A DNA stretch of 64,000 nt from Clostridiales bacterium (GCA_015243575.1 CP042469.1:2880929-2944928); one strand, 5' to 3'. Shown: positions 24,838-34,363, numbered from the stretch's first letter. Numbers and translations are program-made. Notes: generated by a model from the letters alone, not told the origin.

Positions 24838-25823
24838 TTCACTACCCCCTTTGTGTTCCTTTGCGCAATCACTCCAAATAGGATTACGATAAAGCCGAGA
24901 ATGGCTTCCTGCCACGTACCGGATGGAACTCCAGCTATTGTTAGCATGTTGAAGATGCTGTAAACCAGCAGGGAACAGATGGGGATTCCTACAATGATAT
25001 TAATCCTTGACTGCAGCACCTGCGCAAGCATCAATGCTGCCATGGGCTGAAAGATCATCGCCAGACTTGTCAGTCCGGTTTTTGCTGTCATTCTGGCATT
25101 ATAACTCTCGTTTAGGAAGGCGGAGCAGCCTACAAAGAAGCCACAGATAAGGCCTACTGAAAGTAGTGTTTTCTTTATATCAATTCCAAGGTCGGCGGAG
25201 ACCTTCAGTCCGCTCCCCAAGGCCCGGATATTCAATCCTGCCTGTGTTCTGTTGTAGATGAGATAAGCAGCAATAAATCCAAGGAAAAAGACCAGATAAA
25301 TATACGGCGGCTTTGCCAGCAGCCGCAAGGAATTATCCAGCTGTGCAATGGTTCCCCCGCTTTGGGTAACCTTGTTGGAGTACAGTACTGCCAAAGCTTC
25401 ATAGATCATTGCCAGCCCGATTCCCGCAATCCACGATGGAATGTTGGTTTTAACAAAGATGAAGAAATTGAACGCAATCAGCAGCATTCCGGTACCGATC
25501 CCGCCAAGGATGATTCCCGGATACCCGAACGCACTGCCAAGCATGCCAGAGACGTTGGCGGCAATCACGATCACGGCTCCGATAGACATATCCGTAAATT
25601 CACAGGCAAAGATAAAACAAAGTCCCCAAGCCACGAAAGCAGGTATAATTGCATGTGAGATTAGTACTGTAAGATTGCTTTTGGTTAGAAATTTCCCATC
25701 GAAACAAAAATCGAAGAGATAGCAAACCGCCGCTATGAGTAAAAGAATCAGAAAGAGAAAAACCCATTGCCGCAAGCTTTCTCCTTTGTTGATATTATTT
25801 TTTATTGTCACGTTGCACCCCAC
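24834..25823 (-). CDS. ABC transporter 1 permease (sugar type), first
   Basis: About 315-329 residues, eight to ten helices, BPD_transp_2 family. VAWGLCFIFACEFTDMSIGAV near residue 70 (split over two helices) and NRTQAGLNIRALGSGL near residue 195 are the hallmarks. The start is uncertain: GTG at 25823 gives the longest frame, a GTG four codons later sits behind GGGGTG, and a TTG at codon 17 has AAAGGAG upstream. The paralogue is 44333-45301. Confidence 0.88.
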   Translation of the reverse strand: MGCNVTIKNNINKGESLRQWVFLFLILLLIAAVCYLFDFCFDGKFLTKSNLTVLISHAIIPAFVAWGLCFIFACEFTDMSIGAVIVIAANVSGMLGSAFGYPGIILGGIGTGMLLIAFNFFIFVKTNIPSWIAGIGLAMIYEALAVLYSNKVTQSGGTIAQLDNSLRLLAKPPYIYLVFFLGFIAAYLIYNRTQAGLNIRALGSGLKVSADLGIDIKKTLLSVGLICGFFVGCSAFLNESYNARMTAKTGLTSLAMIFQPMAALMLAQVLQSRINIIVGIPICSLLVYSIFNMLTIAGVPSGTWQEAILGFIVILFGVIAQRNTKGVVK

Positions 25824-25890
25824 GCATTCTTTATGAGAGCCGCCGAAAACCGGCGGCTCAATTTTTCTTTTTCTTCGTGATTTATGTGAT

Positions 25891-27021
25891 TTATTTTGAA
25901 GCGATTTCTTCCAGGTTGTAATTTATGATGAAGTCAATAAAGGTCTGATAGGTAACCCCTTCTCCAACTAAGCCCTTCAGTGCATCGGCATTCATCGGAT
26001 GACCTTTCAGAAAATACTCTGAGTACAGCGAAGCATTATCTGCATTGACTTCAAATGGAACGATGGTATTAAAGTAAGGTGCCACCCCATCATCCCCTTT
26101 AATTGCGTTCCCATTCAGATAATTATTCAGGAGTAATGCCGCAAGGGTCGTTACGATTTTTGAGCCGCCATCTCCGTAAACAATTGTGCCGTCCTGAATG
26201 TAGCTGATACATTCTTCCGTGGTATCGGAGCAATAAATGGCCATTTCTTTATTGTGATTGGAAAGTGCTGTGATTGCGCCGATAGCATAATCACCGGTCA
26301 GTGCATAGATCCCTTGTGAGCTTGGATTGGCCGATACAAGATCGTCACCTTTTGTTGCGGCATCAGAAGGAGAATCACAGCGACCTGCGGCCAGTACCTT
26401 TCCGCCACCCTTTTCAAAGGTCTCAGTAAAGCCCTTTACTCTGGCGTCATGAACCGGATCGCCCACTGCGCCTCCAAGGATAAATGCGGATTCAATTCCG
26501 TTTTCCTGCATCTTTCTTGCAGCATTAGCACCTGCTGAATAATTGTCGGTTCCCACACTGCCCGCATAGAATGCGTTTTGCTCCAGCTTATCAAGTATTT
26601 TCTCATCCGTAGGAATCTGATCAAATATCACGAAGGGGATCTTCGCCTTTTCGCAGGTCGAGGAAAGTGTCTGATACAGCGTAGGAACGGAACCGAAGAT
26701 CATCATCCCCTGTGTCCCTGAGGATGCCATGTTCTGGATATTGCTGGCCTGGGTATCAGCCGTAAAGTTGTCGTTGTATATTTTGAAAGAGTTTCCTAAC
26801 GATTCGTTTACATACTGTGCTTCTCCTGCAATAACATCCAGTGCATTGACGCCTTGGCCCCAGATATTGCCGCTGACGGCAAATTCACCTTTTGCTGCGC
26901 CACCAGACTTCTCGCCTCCGCCGGATGCTTCATTTCCTCCAGCACCGCAGCCGGTAAAGCTAAATAGAATCAAGGAGCATGCCAGTACTCCGGGCAGCAC
27001 ATTTTTCATTAACTTTTTCAT
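25891..27021 (-). CDS. ABC transporter 1 substrate-binding lipoprotein
   Basis: 376-residue periplasmic-binding-protein type I (sugar family). The signal peptide MKKLMKNVLPGVLACSLILF ends in the lipobox FTGC; the mature part has a Gly/Ser linker then two Rossmann-like lobes. Start at 27021 behind GGGAG. First gene of the transporter 1 operon, divergent from the Crp/Fnr regulator. The ligand is unknown. The paralogue is 45458-46612. Confidence 0.9.
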   Translation of the reverse strand: MKKLMKNVLPGVLACSLILFSFTGCGAGGNEASGGGEKSGGAAKGEFAVSGNIWGQGVNALDVIAGEAQYVNESLGNSFKIYNDNFTADTQASNIQNMASSGTQGMMIFGSVPTLYQTLSSTCEKAKIPFVIFDQIPTDEKILDKLEQNAFYAGSVGTDNYSAGANAARKMQENGIESAFILGGAVGDPVHDARVKGFTETFEKGGGKVLAAGRCDSPSDAATKGDDLVSANPSSQGIYALTGDYAIGAITALSNHNKEMAIYCSDTTEECISYIQDGTIVYGDGGSKIVTTLAALLLNNYLNGNAIKGDDGVAPYFNTIVPFEVNADNASLYSEYFLKGHPMNADALKGLVGEGVTYQTFIDFIINYNLEEIASK

Positions 27022-27155
27022 GTTTTTTTCTCCCATTTCCATTATTTTTTTCTTTTGCCACCAGACTTGCCACAAATGGGGCTTGCCCCTTTATGTCATC
27101 CGGTTTGCCGTTGCTTTGTTCTTCTATAAGGTATCATAATTTGCTTGATAACAAT

Positions 27156-27204
27156 TAGGACCTGTGTCATAATGAAATTGATTATTTTTAGGACATACGT
27201 CCCA
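27156..27204. promoter_or_regulatory. Putative paired dyad sites in the divergent region
   Basis: TAGGACCTGTGTC (27156-27168) and TAGGACATACGTCC (27189-27202) share GGAC/GAC-N4-GTC dyads and are 33 bases apart, three helical turns. They lie between the binding-protein gene and the Crp/Fnr gene and may bind that regulator. Inference from spacing and symmetry only. Confidence 0.4.
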
Positions 27205-27294
27205 ATTCCTCGTCCCATTCATATTTGCGTTTAGATAGGTCTAAAAACAAGATCATGATGACCAGAGGATTCATAAAAGGAGTGATAAAATCGC

Positions 27295-28002
27295 ATGGAA
27301 TTTATGGATAATCGAGATAAAATATATTACTATATGAAGCGGTTTCGGTTGAAAGAATTCTTTCGTCCCGACTATTATCCCGAGTACTTGAAATATATGT
27401 CTCTTGTAAAGTTCTCGAAGGGAGAGTACATCTACAAACAAAAGGAGAATATCCAGTACATCTATTTTTTTGTAGAGGGCAGGATTAAAGTCTACTCTCT
27501 ATTAAGCAACGGGAAGCGACAGCTTCTGTACTTTTATACCAAGTTTGGAATTTTGGGAGATCTGGAATTATTTAACAGATCTAATCCCTATACTCTCATT
27601 CAGGCTGCCCAGGATTCCTACTGCATTGCTCTGCCTCTTGCTGATACAAAACAGCTGCTTTACGATGATCCCATCTTTCTGCGCCAGATGGCAGAACTGC
27701 TTGCCCAGAAACTATGCAACTCTTCCAGCAATTCTTCCCTGAATATTTATTACTCATTGGAAAACAGGCTCTGTGCCTATATCCTCGCTTCCGCTGAGAA
27801 GGGACTGGAAAACGAGAAAGAGGTTTTGATCTTTAAGGAAGGACTCTCGGAAACAGCGGAAATCCTCGGGACCAGTTATCGTCACCTTCACCGTACTTTA
27901 AAGGAGCTCAAGGAAAAAGGAATCATAGAGAAAGGGAAAGGGGGCTACCGGGTTCTTGATCCCGATCAGCTGATGCGCCTTTCCTCAGATCAATACATGT
28001 AG
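27295..28002 (+). CDS. Crp/Fnr family regulator (YeiL-like)
   Basis: 235 residues with an N-terminal cyclic-nucleotide-like beta-barrel (about 30-130, FSKGEYIYKQKENIQYIYFF and VEGRIKVYSLLSNGKRQLLY) and a C-terminal winged helix (about 150-225, LSETAEILGTSYRHLHRTLK). The Fnr-type four-Cys cluster is absent; single Cys residues lie near 107 and 142. ATG behind a GGAGTGATAAA stretch. Divergent from ABC transporter 1, so that operon is its likely target; the effector is unknown. Confidence 0.88.
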   Translation: MEFMDNRDKIYYYMKRFRLKEFFRPDYYPEYLKYMSLVKFSKGEYIYKQKENIQYIYFFVEGRIKVYSLLSNGKRQLLYFYTKFGILGDLELFNRSNPYTLIQAAQDSYCIALPLADTKQLLYDDPIFLRQMAELLAQKLCNSSSNSSLNIYYSLENRLCAYILASAEKGLENEKEVLIFKEGLSETAEILGTSYRHLHRTLKELKEKGIIEKGKGGYRVLDPDQLMRLSSDQYM

Positions 28003-28004
28003 CA

Positions 28005-28034
28005 AAAGGCGCCTCACTTTCATGAGACGCCTTT
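28005..28034 (+). terminator. Intrinsic terminator after the Crp/Fnr gene
   Basis: AAAGGCGCCTCA (28005-28016) pairs with TGAGACGCCTTT (28023-28034) with one mismatch and a six-base loop. It starts three bases after the stop codon. The T-run is short. Confidence 0.65.
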
Positions 28035-28101
28035 AGAGGGAAATTATGTAAGTGCAGCGTATTTTAGATAACTGGTCAGACAAGTTTCATGTCCAGTTAA
28101 T

Positions 28102-29256
28102 TTAAATGCGCTTTACTAGTTTGTGATAGATTGCTTCCGCATCGGAGCGTGTTATTTTCATAAGCCCCCCACCAAGATATTCCTGTCCGTGAGCAAAGGC
28201 TTTATCTGCAAGCTGCTCAGGATCGAACTCTACAACGCCCCATTCTCCAAGGCTTGCTGCGAGTCCAAGCGCACGTAAGAATTCTGTCAGCTTCTCGATT
28301 CCCGCCAAACCGTCTGCCTCACCCCAAACTGTAGCGGCAAATTGATCAAACCGCTTGCTTGCATGGGGATAGGCGTAACTGCTCCAAGCCGGCATAATCA
28401 GAGCCAAGGCTGCCCCGTGCGGAATACCGAATTCGACTGTAAGAACATGGGCAAGGCCGTGACAGGCAAAATCGCCGCCCGGACCCAGCATATTGCTGTG
28501 AGCCACCGTAGCACTCCACATGAGTTCGCTGCGTAGGTCATAGTTTTTCAAATCACCTAACAGAGACGGCGTGATTCCTGCCACCGTTCGCATGGCTCCC
28601 TCACAAAGCTCATCCCAGATCCTGCTGGTTCTTCTCAGGTCGAAATACCGTTCAAAGCAATGGGAAAAGATATCGGCAGCAGCAATAGCAGTTTCCTTTT
28701 GCGGTATGGACAGCGTCAGTTCCGGATTGAGCACTGCGAATTTCGGGATCGAATCGGGGCTGGCAATGGCCGCCTTATCCCCCAATTCGTAATTGGAAAG
28801 AACAGAAACCCCATTTGCCTCGCTGCCGGTTGCCGGAATGGTAAGAACCACGCCGACAGGAAGCGGATCTGCGGGAACCGGCTTCTCACCGCAGTAAATG
28901 GACCAAAGGTCTCCATCGAACCGGGCGCCCATGGCAATTGCCTTTGCAGAGTCCACCACGCTTCCTCCTCCGATGGCCAGGATGCAGTCAATTCCCTCCG
29001 CTTTGCATCGCTGAGCCGCTTTCCTTGCATCCTCAACAGAAGGGTTGGGTCGAACGCCTCCCCATTCAACGAAAGCCACGCCTTCTTGTTTCAGCTGCCC
29101 TTCGATCTGTTCCAAAAGACCGCTCTTGCTGATGCGGTCGCTTCCGTAATGGATGAGCACCTTTCGTCCCAGTCCGCGTACAAGCGTTCCCGTTTCAAGA
29201 TGCGTACCCCGTCCAAATTTTATTTCTGTCGGTATTGAAAAGTTAAAATCAATCAT
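28102..29256 (-). CDS. Iron-containing alcohol dehydrogenase 1
   Basis: 384-residue group III alcohol dehydrogenase. The nucleotide-binding GGGSVVDSAKAIA lies near residue 93, and the metal-binding C-terminal half reads GGDFACHGLAHVLTVEFG and IPHGAALALIMPAW (residues about 250-285), which supply the His ligands. An in-frame TTG at 29268 is a possible earlier start overlapping the dehydrogenase stop; ATG at 29256 gives the usual N-terminus (MIDFNFSIPTEIKFG). Last gene of the operon beginning at 34311. The natural substrate is unknown. Confidence 0.9.
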   Translation of the reverse strand: MIDFNFSIPTEIKFGRGTHLETGTLVRGLGRKVLIHYGSDRISKSGLLEQIEGQLKQEGVAFVEWGGVRPNPSVEDARKAAQRCKAEGIDCILAIGGGSVVDSAKAIAMGARFDGDLWSIYCGEKPVPADPLPVGVVLTIPATGSEANGVSVLSNYELGDKAAIASPDSIPKFAVLNPELTLSIPQKETAIAAADIFSHCFERYFDLRRTSRIWDELCEGAMRTVAGITPSLLGDLKNYDLRSELMWSATVAHSNMLGPGGDFACHGLAHVLTVEFGIPHGAALALIMPAWSSYAYPHASKRFDQFAATVWGEADGLAGIEKLTEFLRALGLAASLGEWGVVEFDPEQLADKAFAHGQEYLGGGLMKITRSDAEAIYHKLVKRI

Positions 29257-29260
29257 ATTC

Positions 29261-30313
29261 TCAACCAAGTTTCCAGAGATGTTTTCTCTTTTCTCCTTTT
29301 AGATACGCAAGGACCTCATCACCCATGATTTCTCCAGACCATCGGTCCACATCAACGGTTAGCCCTGCCATATGAGGGGTCAGCGTAACATTTCTCATGG
29401 AGAGGAGCGGATGATTTGCAGGAATCGGCTCCTGCCAATAAACATCCACCGCAGCACCGGCAATTACCTTGTTTTGCAGTGCTTCAACAAAATCCTGCTG
29501 ATGGATCACTGCCGCTCTGGCCGTATTCACAACATAAGCTGTAGGCTTCATCTTTGAGAACCAGTCCTTATTGACAATTGCAGTGGTAGACGGCAGAACC
29601 GGCAGATGAATGCTAATGATATCACTCTGTCCCAGCATAGTTTCCAGATCCACCGGTATCACACCGTCGGCCTTAATCCTTTCTTCCGGGCAATAAGGAT
29701 CGTACGCGATTACTTCCATGCCAAGAGCGATGGCCCGTTTTGCAACTTCAGAACCGATGGCACCGTATCCGGCGATTCCCAGCGTTCTTCCATAAAGCTC
29801 AAAACCGATGCCGTAATCCGTAAACGGGTGATTCTCATCCAGGGGTCCCCAGACTACATTCTTAATGTCAGGAATCTGGTACACATCCTCTGAGTTCTCA
29901 CCAAGATGCTCTCCCAGATGCAGCCCGGTGCTGCTGACCGCCAGATTTCGCGTAGAAGCAATCATCAGTCCGATGGTGAATTCAGCAACGGCAACAGCGT
30001 TTCTTCCCGGCGTATAGGAAAGTTCAAGGGCAGCTTCTTTGATTGCGCCATGGTCAACGGTGACCGGTGTGCCTTTGGCTACGCCGATGAATTTCATTCC
30101 CGCATTCGCCCAGGCCTTTATGGTATCCGCTCCGGCATACTCGTCACCAAGCACGATGAGTTCATTCCCCATGCATTCATTTTTTGTCTGCTCTTCCGCG
30201 GCGTTTCCTTTTCCGTGCTTTAACTCACCGCAGATCGTTATATCACAATACTCTTTGATCAAATTTAATTTTTTCTCCGGAATCGGAGTACAAAGTGCTA
30301 GCTTCTTTTTCAT
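29261..30313 (-). CDS. D-isomer-specific 2-hydroxyacid dehydrogenase
   Basis: 350 residues. The NAD-binding motif is GIAGYGAIGSEVAKRA near residue 180; the catalytic Arg lies in VVNTARAAVIHQQDF, and the His lies in TPHMAGLTVDVD near residue 320. The lobe-forming N-terminus is unusual in having an EELKHGKGNAAEEQTKNECM insert. Start at 30313 behind GGAGG. It could oxidise a 2-hydroxy acid or reduce a 2-keto acid from the sugar pathway of this operon. Confidence 0.88.
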   Translation of the reverse strand: MKKKLALCTPIPEKKLNLIKEYCDITICGELKHGKGNAAEEQTKNECMGNELIVLGDEYAGADTIKAWANAGMKFIGVAKGTPVTVDHGAIKEAALELSYTPGRNAVAVAEFTIGLMIASTRNLAVSSTGLHLGEHLGENSEDVYQIPDIKNVVWGPLDENHPFTDYGIGFELYGRTLGIAGYGAIGSEVAKRAIALGMEVIAYDPYCPEERIKADGVIPVDLETMLGQSDIISIHLPVLPSTTAIVNKDWFSKMKPTAYVVNTARAAVIHQQDFVEALQNKVIAGAAVDVYWQEPIPANHPLLSMRNVTLTPHMAGLTVDVDRWSGEIMGDEVLAYLKGEKRKHLWKLG

Positions 30314-30336
30314 GACATCTGCCTCCATATATTTAT

Positions 30337-30430
30337 CTGCTTTTAGCAGCTTTTCAATTTTCCACATGTTTTTCCGTTGTTAATAGCTTTTCGCTTCACA
30401 TGTTTCTCTGCTTTTAACAACTTTTCTCTT
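30337..30430. repeat. Degenerate tandem repeat between aldolase and dehydrogenase genes
   Basis: A unit of about 33-38 bp occurs two and a half times: CTGCTTTTAGCAGCTTTTC...CCACATGTTT, then GTTAATAGCTTTTC...TTCACATGTTT, then CTGCTTTTAACAACTTTTC. It fills the gap between the two genes and looks like the junction repeats at 7.3, 8.4 and 22.3 kb. Confidence 0.5.
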
Positions 30431-30434
30431 AATT

Positions 30435-31076
30435 CTAAACTGCTTTATCTGCAGCAATCAGCTCTTTCATTTTCACAATTGCGGCCTCCGGCAGTGGCTT
30501 AAAGTTTCCAAGAACTTTTGCATAGTATGCAGTTGTAGCCATTTCTTCCGTATATATGGTGGCTGCCATCGCATCCTTGATGGTCTTTCCGCAGCAAAAC
30601 ATACCGTGGTTTTTCAGCATGACAGCCCTTCCGTCCACACCAAGGGTTGATACAACGCTGTCTGCCAGGTCATCACTTCCGGGCATGATGAACGGTACAA
30701 TCTCAACGGGTGCAAACTCTGCCTGGGGCGGAGTTGTAGGCTGCAGCGCCTCTTCATCCATGGCCATAATCGTAGCAAACATGCCATGGGTATGTACGGT
30801 TGCTTTGATATCCTTTCTGGCTCTCAGTACTGCTGTATGCATCGGTGTTTCAGAGGAAGGCTTATACGGCCCGTCAATCCACTTTCCATTGAGATCAACA
30901 ATTGCGATATCTTCAGCTTTCATCGTCTTATAGGCAATGCTGCTGGGTGTAATGGCGATGACATCTTCAACCTCATCCCTTACCGCGATATTTCCTGATG
31001 TTCCTTTGATTAGTCCCATCTCCACAGCTTCTAAAATAGCATCTAACACTTGTTTTCTGATTTTTTCATATTTCAT
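30435..31076 (-). CDS. Class II aldolase/adducin family protein
   Basis: 213-residue zinc-dependent aldolase or epimerase (L-fuculose-1-phosphate aldolase / L-ribulose-5-phosphate 4-epimerase group). KGTSGNIAVRD near residue 24 binds phosphate, SSETPMHTAVLRARKDIKA carries the catalytic Glu near residue 74, and TVHTHGMFAT supplies two zinc His; the third is in VMLKNHGMFCCG near residue 155. AAAGGA precedes the ATG. Next to dehydrogenases, it likely splits a sugar phosphate or decarboxylates a related acid. Confidence 0.9.
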   Translation of the reverse strand: MKYEKIRKQVLDAILEAVEMGLIKGTSGNIAVRDEVEDVIAITPSSIAYKTMKAEDIAIVDLNGKWIDGPYKPSSETPMHTAVLRARKDIKATVHTHGMFATIMAMDEEALQPTTPPQAEFAPVEIVPFIMPGSDDLADSVVSTLGVDGRAVMLKNHGMFCCGKTIKDAMAATIYTEEMATTAYYAKVLGNFKPLPEAAIVKMKELIAADKAV

Positions 31077-31156
31077 ATCGTTAAGTCCTTTCCATTGATT
31101 GATTTGGGTGCGCCGTAAGTTTGCCTGCTGCGCACCGCCACGCTTTCTTCGCCGTT

Positions 31157-32302
31157 TTAAAGTGCTTTTCTGAGAATCTGGAGAATCTGTTCCTTTGTAA
31201 TGTTTTGCCTTGGATTGAAGTTGAGCACCGGCTCCTTCAGAACTTCTCCTGCAAGCATTTCCAGATCTTTTTCCTGAATTCCCTGCTCGGACAATTTTTT
31301 AATGCCCAAAGCGGCTGTCATTCTCCCCAGTTCCTTTGCGAAAACATATTTGTCTTCTTCTGCATTTCCAGACACAATAAGGCCGATGGCCTTTGCCATT
31401 TCAATCATCTTCTCCGGGCAGCTCTGTGCATTGAATTCCATTACATAGGGCAGAACCGTAGCGTTGGCCATCCCATGGGCCAGATGAAAATGTGCACTCA
31501 GCGTATGGGCGATGCCGTGGACAAGGCCCAAATTCGCATTGGAGAAGCCAAATCCCGCGATGATACAGCCCAGCATCATCTGTTCTCTCGCTTCCATGTT
31601 CTCACCGTTCTCTACCGCCAGCGGCAGATTTTGATACAGAACCTGCAGTCCTTTCAGAGAATGGTACTCCGTTAAAGGTGTTGCCATGTTGGAAATAAAG
31701 CTTTCAACTGCATGAGTAATGGCATCCATGCCTGTGGCTGCCGTTACTGATCTTGGCATAGTTCTTGTGAAAGCGGGATCAATGATCACATTGGTGGCTG
31801 TTATTTTATTGTCGATGATCACGTATTTGCACACCGCTTTTGTATCGGTCAACGCCACTACGTTGGTGATTTCACTTGAGGTTCCTGCGGTTGTGGGTAT
31901 GGCCACCAGCGGAAGCACCGGATGCTTCACGTTGCCGATTCCGCCGTACTGCCCGATGGGAGATGGATTTGTCATCAGCACGTTCACCGCCTTGGCAAGG
32001 TCAATGCTGCTGCCTCCTCCTACCGCAACAAATACATCAATGCCGCTTGCCCTTGCCAGCTCTGCGGCTTCCTCAACAAGCTCATTGGATGGATTGGGCA
32101 GAACCTTATCGTAGACGGTGACGCTTACGCCAGCCTTATGAACCTCTGCTAGAACCTTTTCTGAGATTCCTGCCAGTTTAACGCCTTCATCATAAATGAC
32201 CATAACCTGCTTCGCTCCGTAAGATATAAGAATCTCTGGCAGCTTTTCCACAGAATTCAGTCCAAACGTTATATCACTTTGCACAAAAAATTGATAACTC
32301 AT
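31157..32302 (-). CDS. Iron-containing alcohol dehydrogenase 2
   Basis: 381 residues, group III family (FucO/1,3-propanediol dehydrogenase-like). The nucleotide-binding GGGSSIDLAKAVN lies near residue 96, AGTSSEITNVVAL near residue 140, and the metal His region GLVHGIAHTLSAHFHLAHGMAN near residues 262-283 (His at three positions). Start behind AAGGAG. Second gene of the operon after the OYE-like gene. A lactaldehyde or other short aldehyde reductase role alongside the aldolase is plausible. Confidence 0.92.
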   Translation of the reverse strand: MSYQFFVQSDITFGLNSVEKLPEILISYGAKQVMVIYDEGVKLAGISEKVLAEVHKAGVSVTVYDKVLPNPSNELVEEAAELARASGIDVFVAVGGGSSIDLAKAVNVLMTNPSPIGQYGGIGNVKHPVLPLVAIPTTAGTSSEITNVVALTDTKAVCKYVIIDNKITATNVIIDPAFTRTMPRSVTAATGMDAITHAVESFISNMATPLTEYHSLKGLQVLYQNLPLAVENGENMEAREQMMLGCIIAGFGFSNANLGLVHGIAHTLSAHFHLAHGMANATVLPYVMEFNAQSCPEKMIEMAKAIGLIVSGNAEEDKYVFAKELGRMTAALGIKKLSEQGIQEKDLEMLAGEVLKEPVLNFNPRQNITKEQILQILRKAL

Positions 32303-32328
32303 TGATTTGCTCCTTATGTCTTTACTTT

Positions 32329-34311
32329 CTATACCGACTTTGCCGCATAGTAGGCGGTGCTGACGGCCTGATAAATCTGGCCTGCATTTCTGCAGTCGCC
32401 AACGATATAATATTCATCAACGGTTTCACAGAGCCTGTCAACAGCGTCATAGGGTGCTTTATAGCCCGCGGCGCAAACCACCGTATCCGCTTCCAGGACG
32501 AAACAACCTTCCTGATTCTCGCAAACCACCCCTTCGGGAGTGATTTCCTTTACGGTGGTTTTCAAATATACCTCTGCATATTTTTTAAGCTCAGGCAGCA
32601 GCGCGCCTTTATAGAAGAAATTGTAATCGCTGATCAAATCCGCTTTCATCTCAACGATCTTAATCTCTTTTCCTTCTTTTCCAAAAGAGACTCCGGCTTC
32701 ACAGCCCACAAGACCGCCTCCGATGATAACAATTCGTTTTCCTAGTTTCTCAGGATGCAGTTCCGCATCTGCTGCCATTACCACGAGGGGAAGATCGATT
32801 CCCTTTACCGGAGGTACGATTTCTCTTGATCCGATGGCAACGAACAGTGCCTCTGGGTTAAAGTCTCTGATATATTCGGGGGTCACTTCCGTATTCAGGA
32901 CAATGTTAACCCCTGCTTTCTCAACTCTCTTTTGCATAACGTTGCAAAAGTCAATGATATCTTTCTTAAAAAAGGATGCGCCTGCGGCGTGAAGATTTCC
33001 GCCCAGCTTTTCGCTCTTTTCCACCAGCGCCACGGTATGTCCCCGCTCTGCCGCTACGATAGCGGCTTCCATTCCCGCAGGGCCTCCCCCTGCAATGAGA
33101 ATACGCTTCTTCCATTCCGGCGCCTTTTCAGGCAGTTTGGCAGCCATCTGCTGTCCCATAACCGGGTTTACCGTGCATTTCACGGATTCTCCTTTTATGG
33201 TCTCTCCAAAGCACTCATAGCACCTCAGACATGGGGTGATATCCTCTGCATTTCCAGCCAGTGCTTTTTTCGGAAGGTTTGGATCCGCCAGCAGCGCACG
33301 TGCCACTTCCACCAGATCCGCCTGCCCTGACGCTATGATGGATTCCATCTGTGCGGGATCGTTCAGACCGCCCACACAGGCAACCGGGGTCTTCACATGT
33401 TTTTTGATTTCCGCTGCAAGATAAACATTGCAGCCGCGAGGAAAGAATGCTGAAGGATGGGTTCTGCAGAACAGATCTGAGTCCTCGTGATTTCCACAGG
33501 ATACATTGATCAGATCCACCTTGGAATCAATCATGACAGCTACCTCGACACAGTCCTTCTGACTCAGTCCCGATAAACTGAAATCATCACCGGAAAGCCT
33601 GATCTCGATTGGGAAACCAGGTCCGACACCTTCTCTGACAGCATCAAGCGCAAGCATCAAAAACCTCGCTCTGTTTTCCAGGCTTCCGCCGAACTCATCG
33701 TTTCTGCGGTTTTGAACCGGTGATAAAAATTGAGAGAACAGCCAGCCATGTGCCGCATGAACCTGAACCATGTCAAACCCGCAGTCCTTGCAAAGCCTTG
33801 CACCTTTCTGATAGGATTCTATAATTTCGTAGATCAATTCTTTAGGCATCTCTTGTATGACTTCACCCTTATCGGACACCTCTTCAGATGGTCCGTATGC
33901 GGTTTTTGCACTTGCAACTTCGCCTCCGATACTGGAGATTCCGCCGTATTTACCGCCGTGGGAGAGCTGGATATTTGCATAAGCACCTGCATTATGAATC
34001 GCTCTGGTCGTGTTTACCAGCGAAGTCCTTACCCCAAAGGCGTCCAGCTGAAGCTGTTTGGCATGAGACTGCCCAGTGGCAGAATGGACAATGGCTTCCC
34101 CATAGGTGACGACCGCAGCCCCTCCCAATGCCTTTTCTTCGAGATATGCCGTCATCTCCTGTGTCATATGTCCTTCTGTTGTTATCATGCTCGGACTAGT
34201 GGGCGCCGCTATGATTCTATTTTTCAATCTGATGTTCCCGATTCTGATGGGAGAAAACAGATTGCTGTAAAGTTCCTTGCCTGAATACTGTTTTTTCTGA
34301 TTCATGCTCAT
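32329..34311 (-). CDS. Old Yellow Enzyme/2-enoate reductase-like flavoprotein 2
   Basis: 660 residues, a paralogue of 20263-22224 with the same layout: FMN barrel (NLFSPIRIGNIRLKNRI), cluster motif CLRCYECFGE then SVKCTVNPVMG near residue 350, and an FAD/NAD domain beginning IAGGGPAGMEAAIVAAERGH. The active-site loop reads HAAHGWLFSQFLSP, again Trp where Tyr is frequent. AAGGAGGG precedes the start. First gene of a five-gene operon behind the 17-8-17 palindrome at 34364-34405. Confidence 0.9.
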   Translation of the reverse strand: MSMNQKKQYSGKELYSNLFSPIRIGNIRLKNRIIAAPTSPSMITTEGHMTQEMTAYLEEKALGGAAVVTYGEAIVHSATGQSHAKQLQLDAFGVRTSLVNTTRAIHNAGAYANIQLSHGGKYGGISSIGGEVASAKTAYGPSEEVSDKGEVIQEMPKELIYEIIESYQKGARLCKDCGFDMVQVHAAHGWLFSQFLSPVQNRRNDEFGGSLENRARFLMLALDAVREGVGPGFPIEIRLSGDDFSLSGLSQKDCVEVAVMIDSKVDLINVSCGNHEDSDLFCRTHPSAFFPRGCNVYLAAEIKKHVKTPVACVGGLNDPAQMESIIASGQADLVEVARALLADPNLPKKALAGNAEDITPCLRCYECFGETIKGESVKCTVNPVMGQQMAAKLPEKAPEWKKRILIAGGGPAGMEAAIVAAERGHTVALVEKSEKLGGNLHAAGASFFKKDIIDFCNVMQKRVEKAGVNIVLNTEVTPEYIRDFNPEALFVAIGSREIVPPVKGIDLPLVVMAADAELHPEKLGKRIVIIGGGLVGCEAGVSFGKEGKEIKIVEMKADLISDYNFFYKGALLPELKKYAEVYLKTTVKEITPEGVVCENQEGCFVLEADTVVCAAGYKAPYDAVDRLCETVDEYYIVGDCRNAGQIYQAVSTAYYAAKSV

Positions 34312-34363
34312 TTTCTATCCCTCCTTGTCTATAGCTTATATTAAACGATCTGTTTGGAAACTT

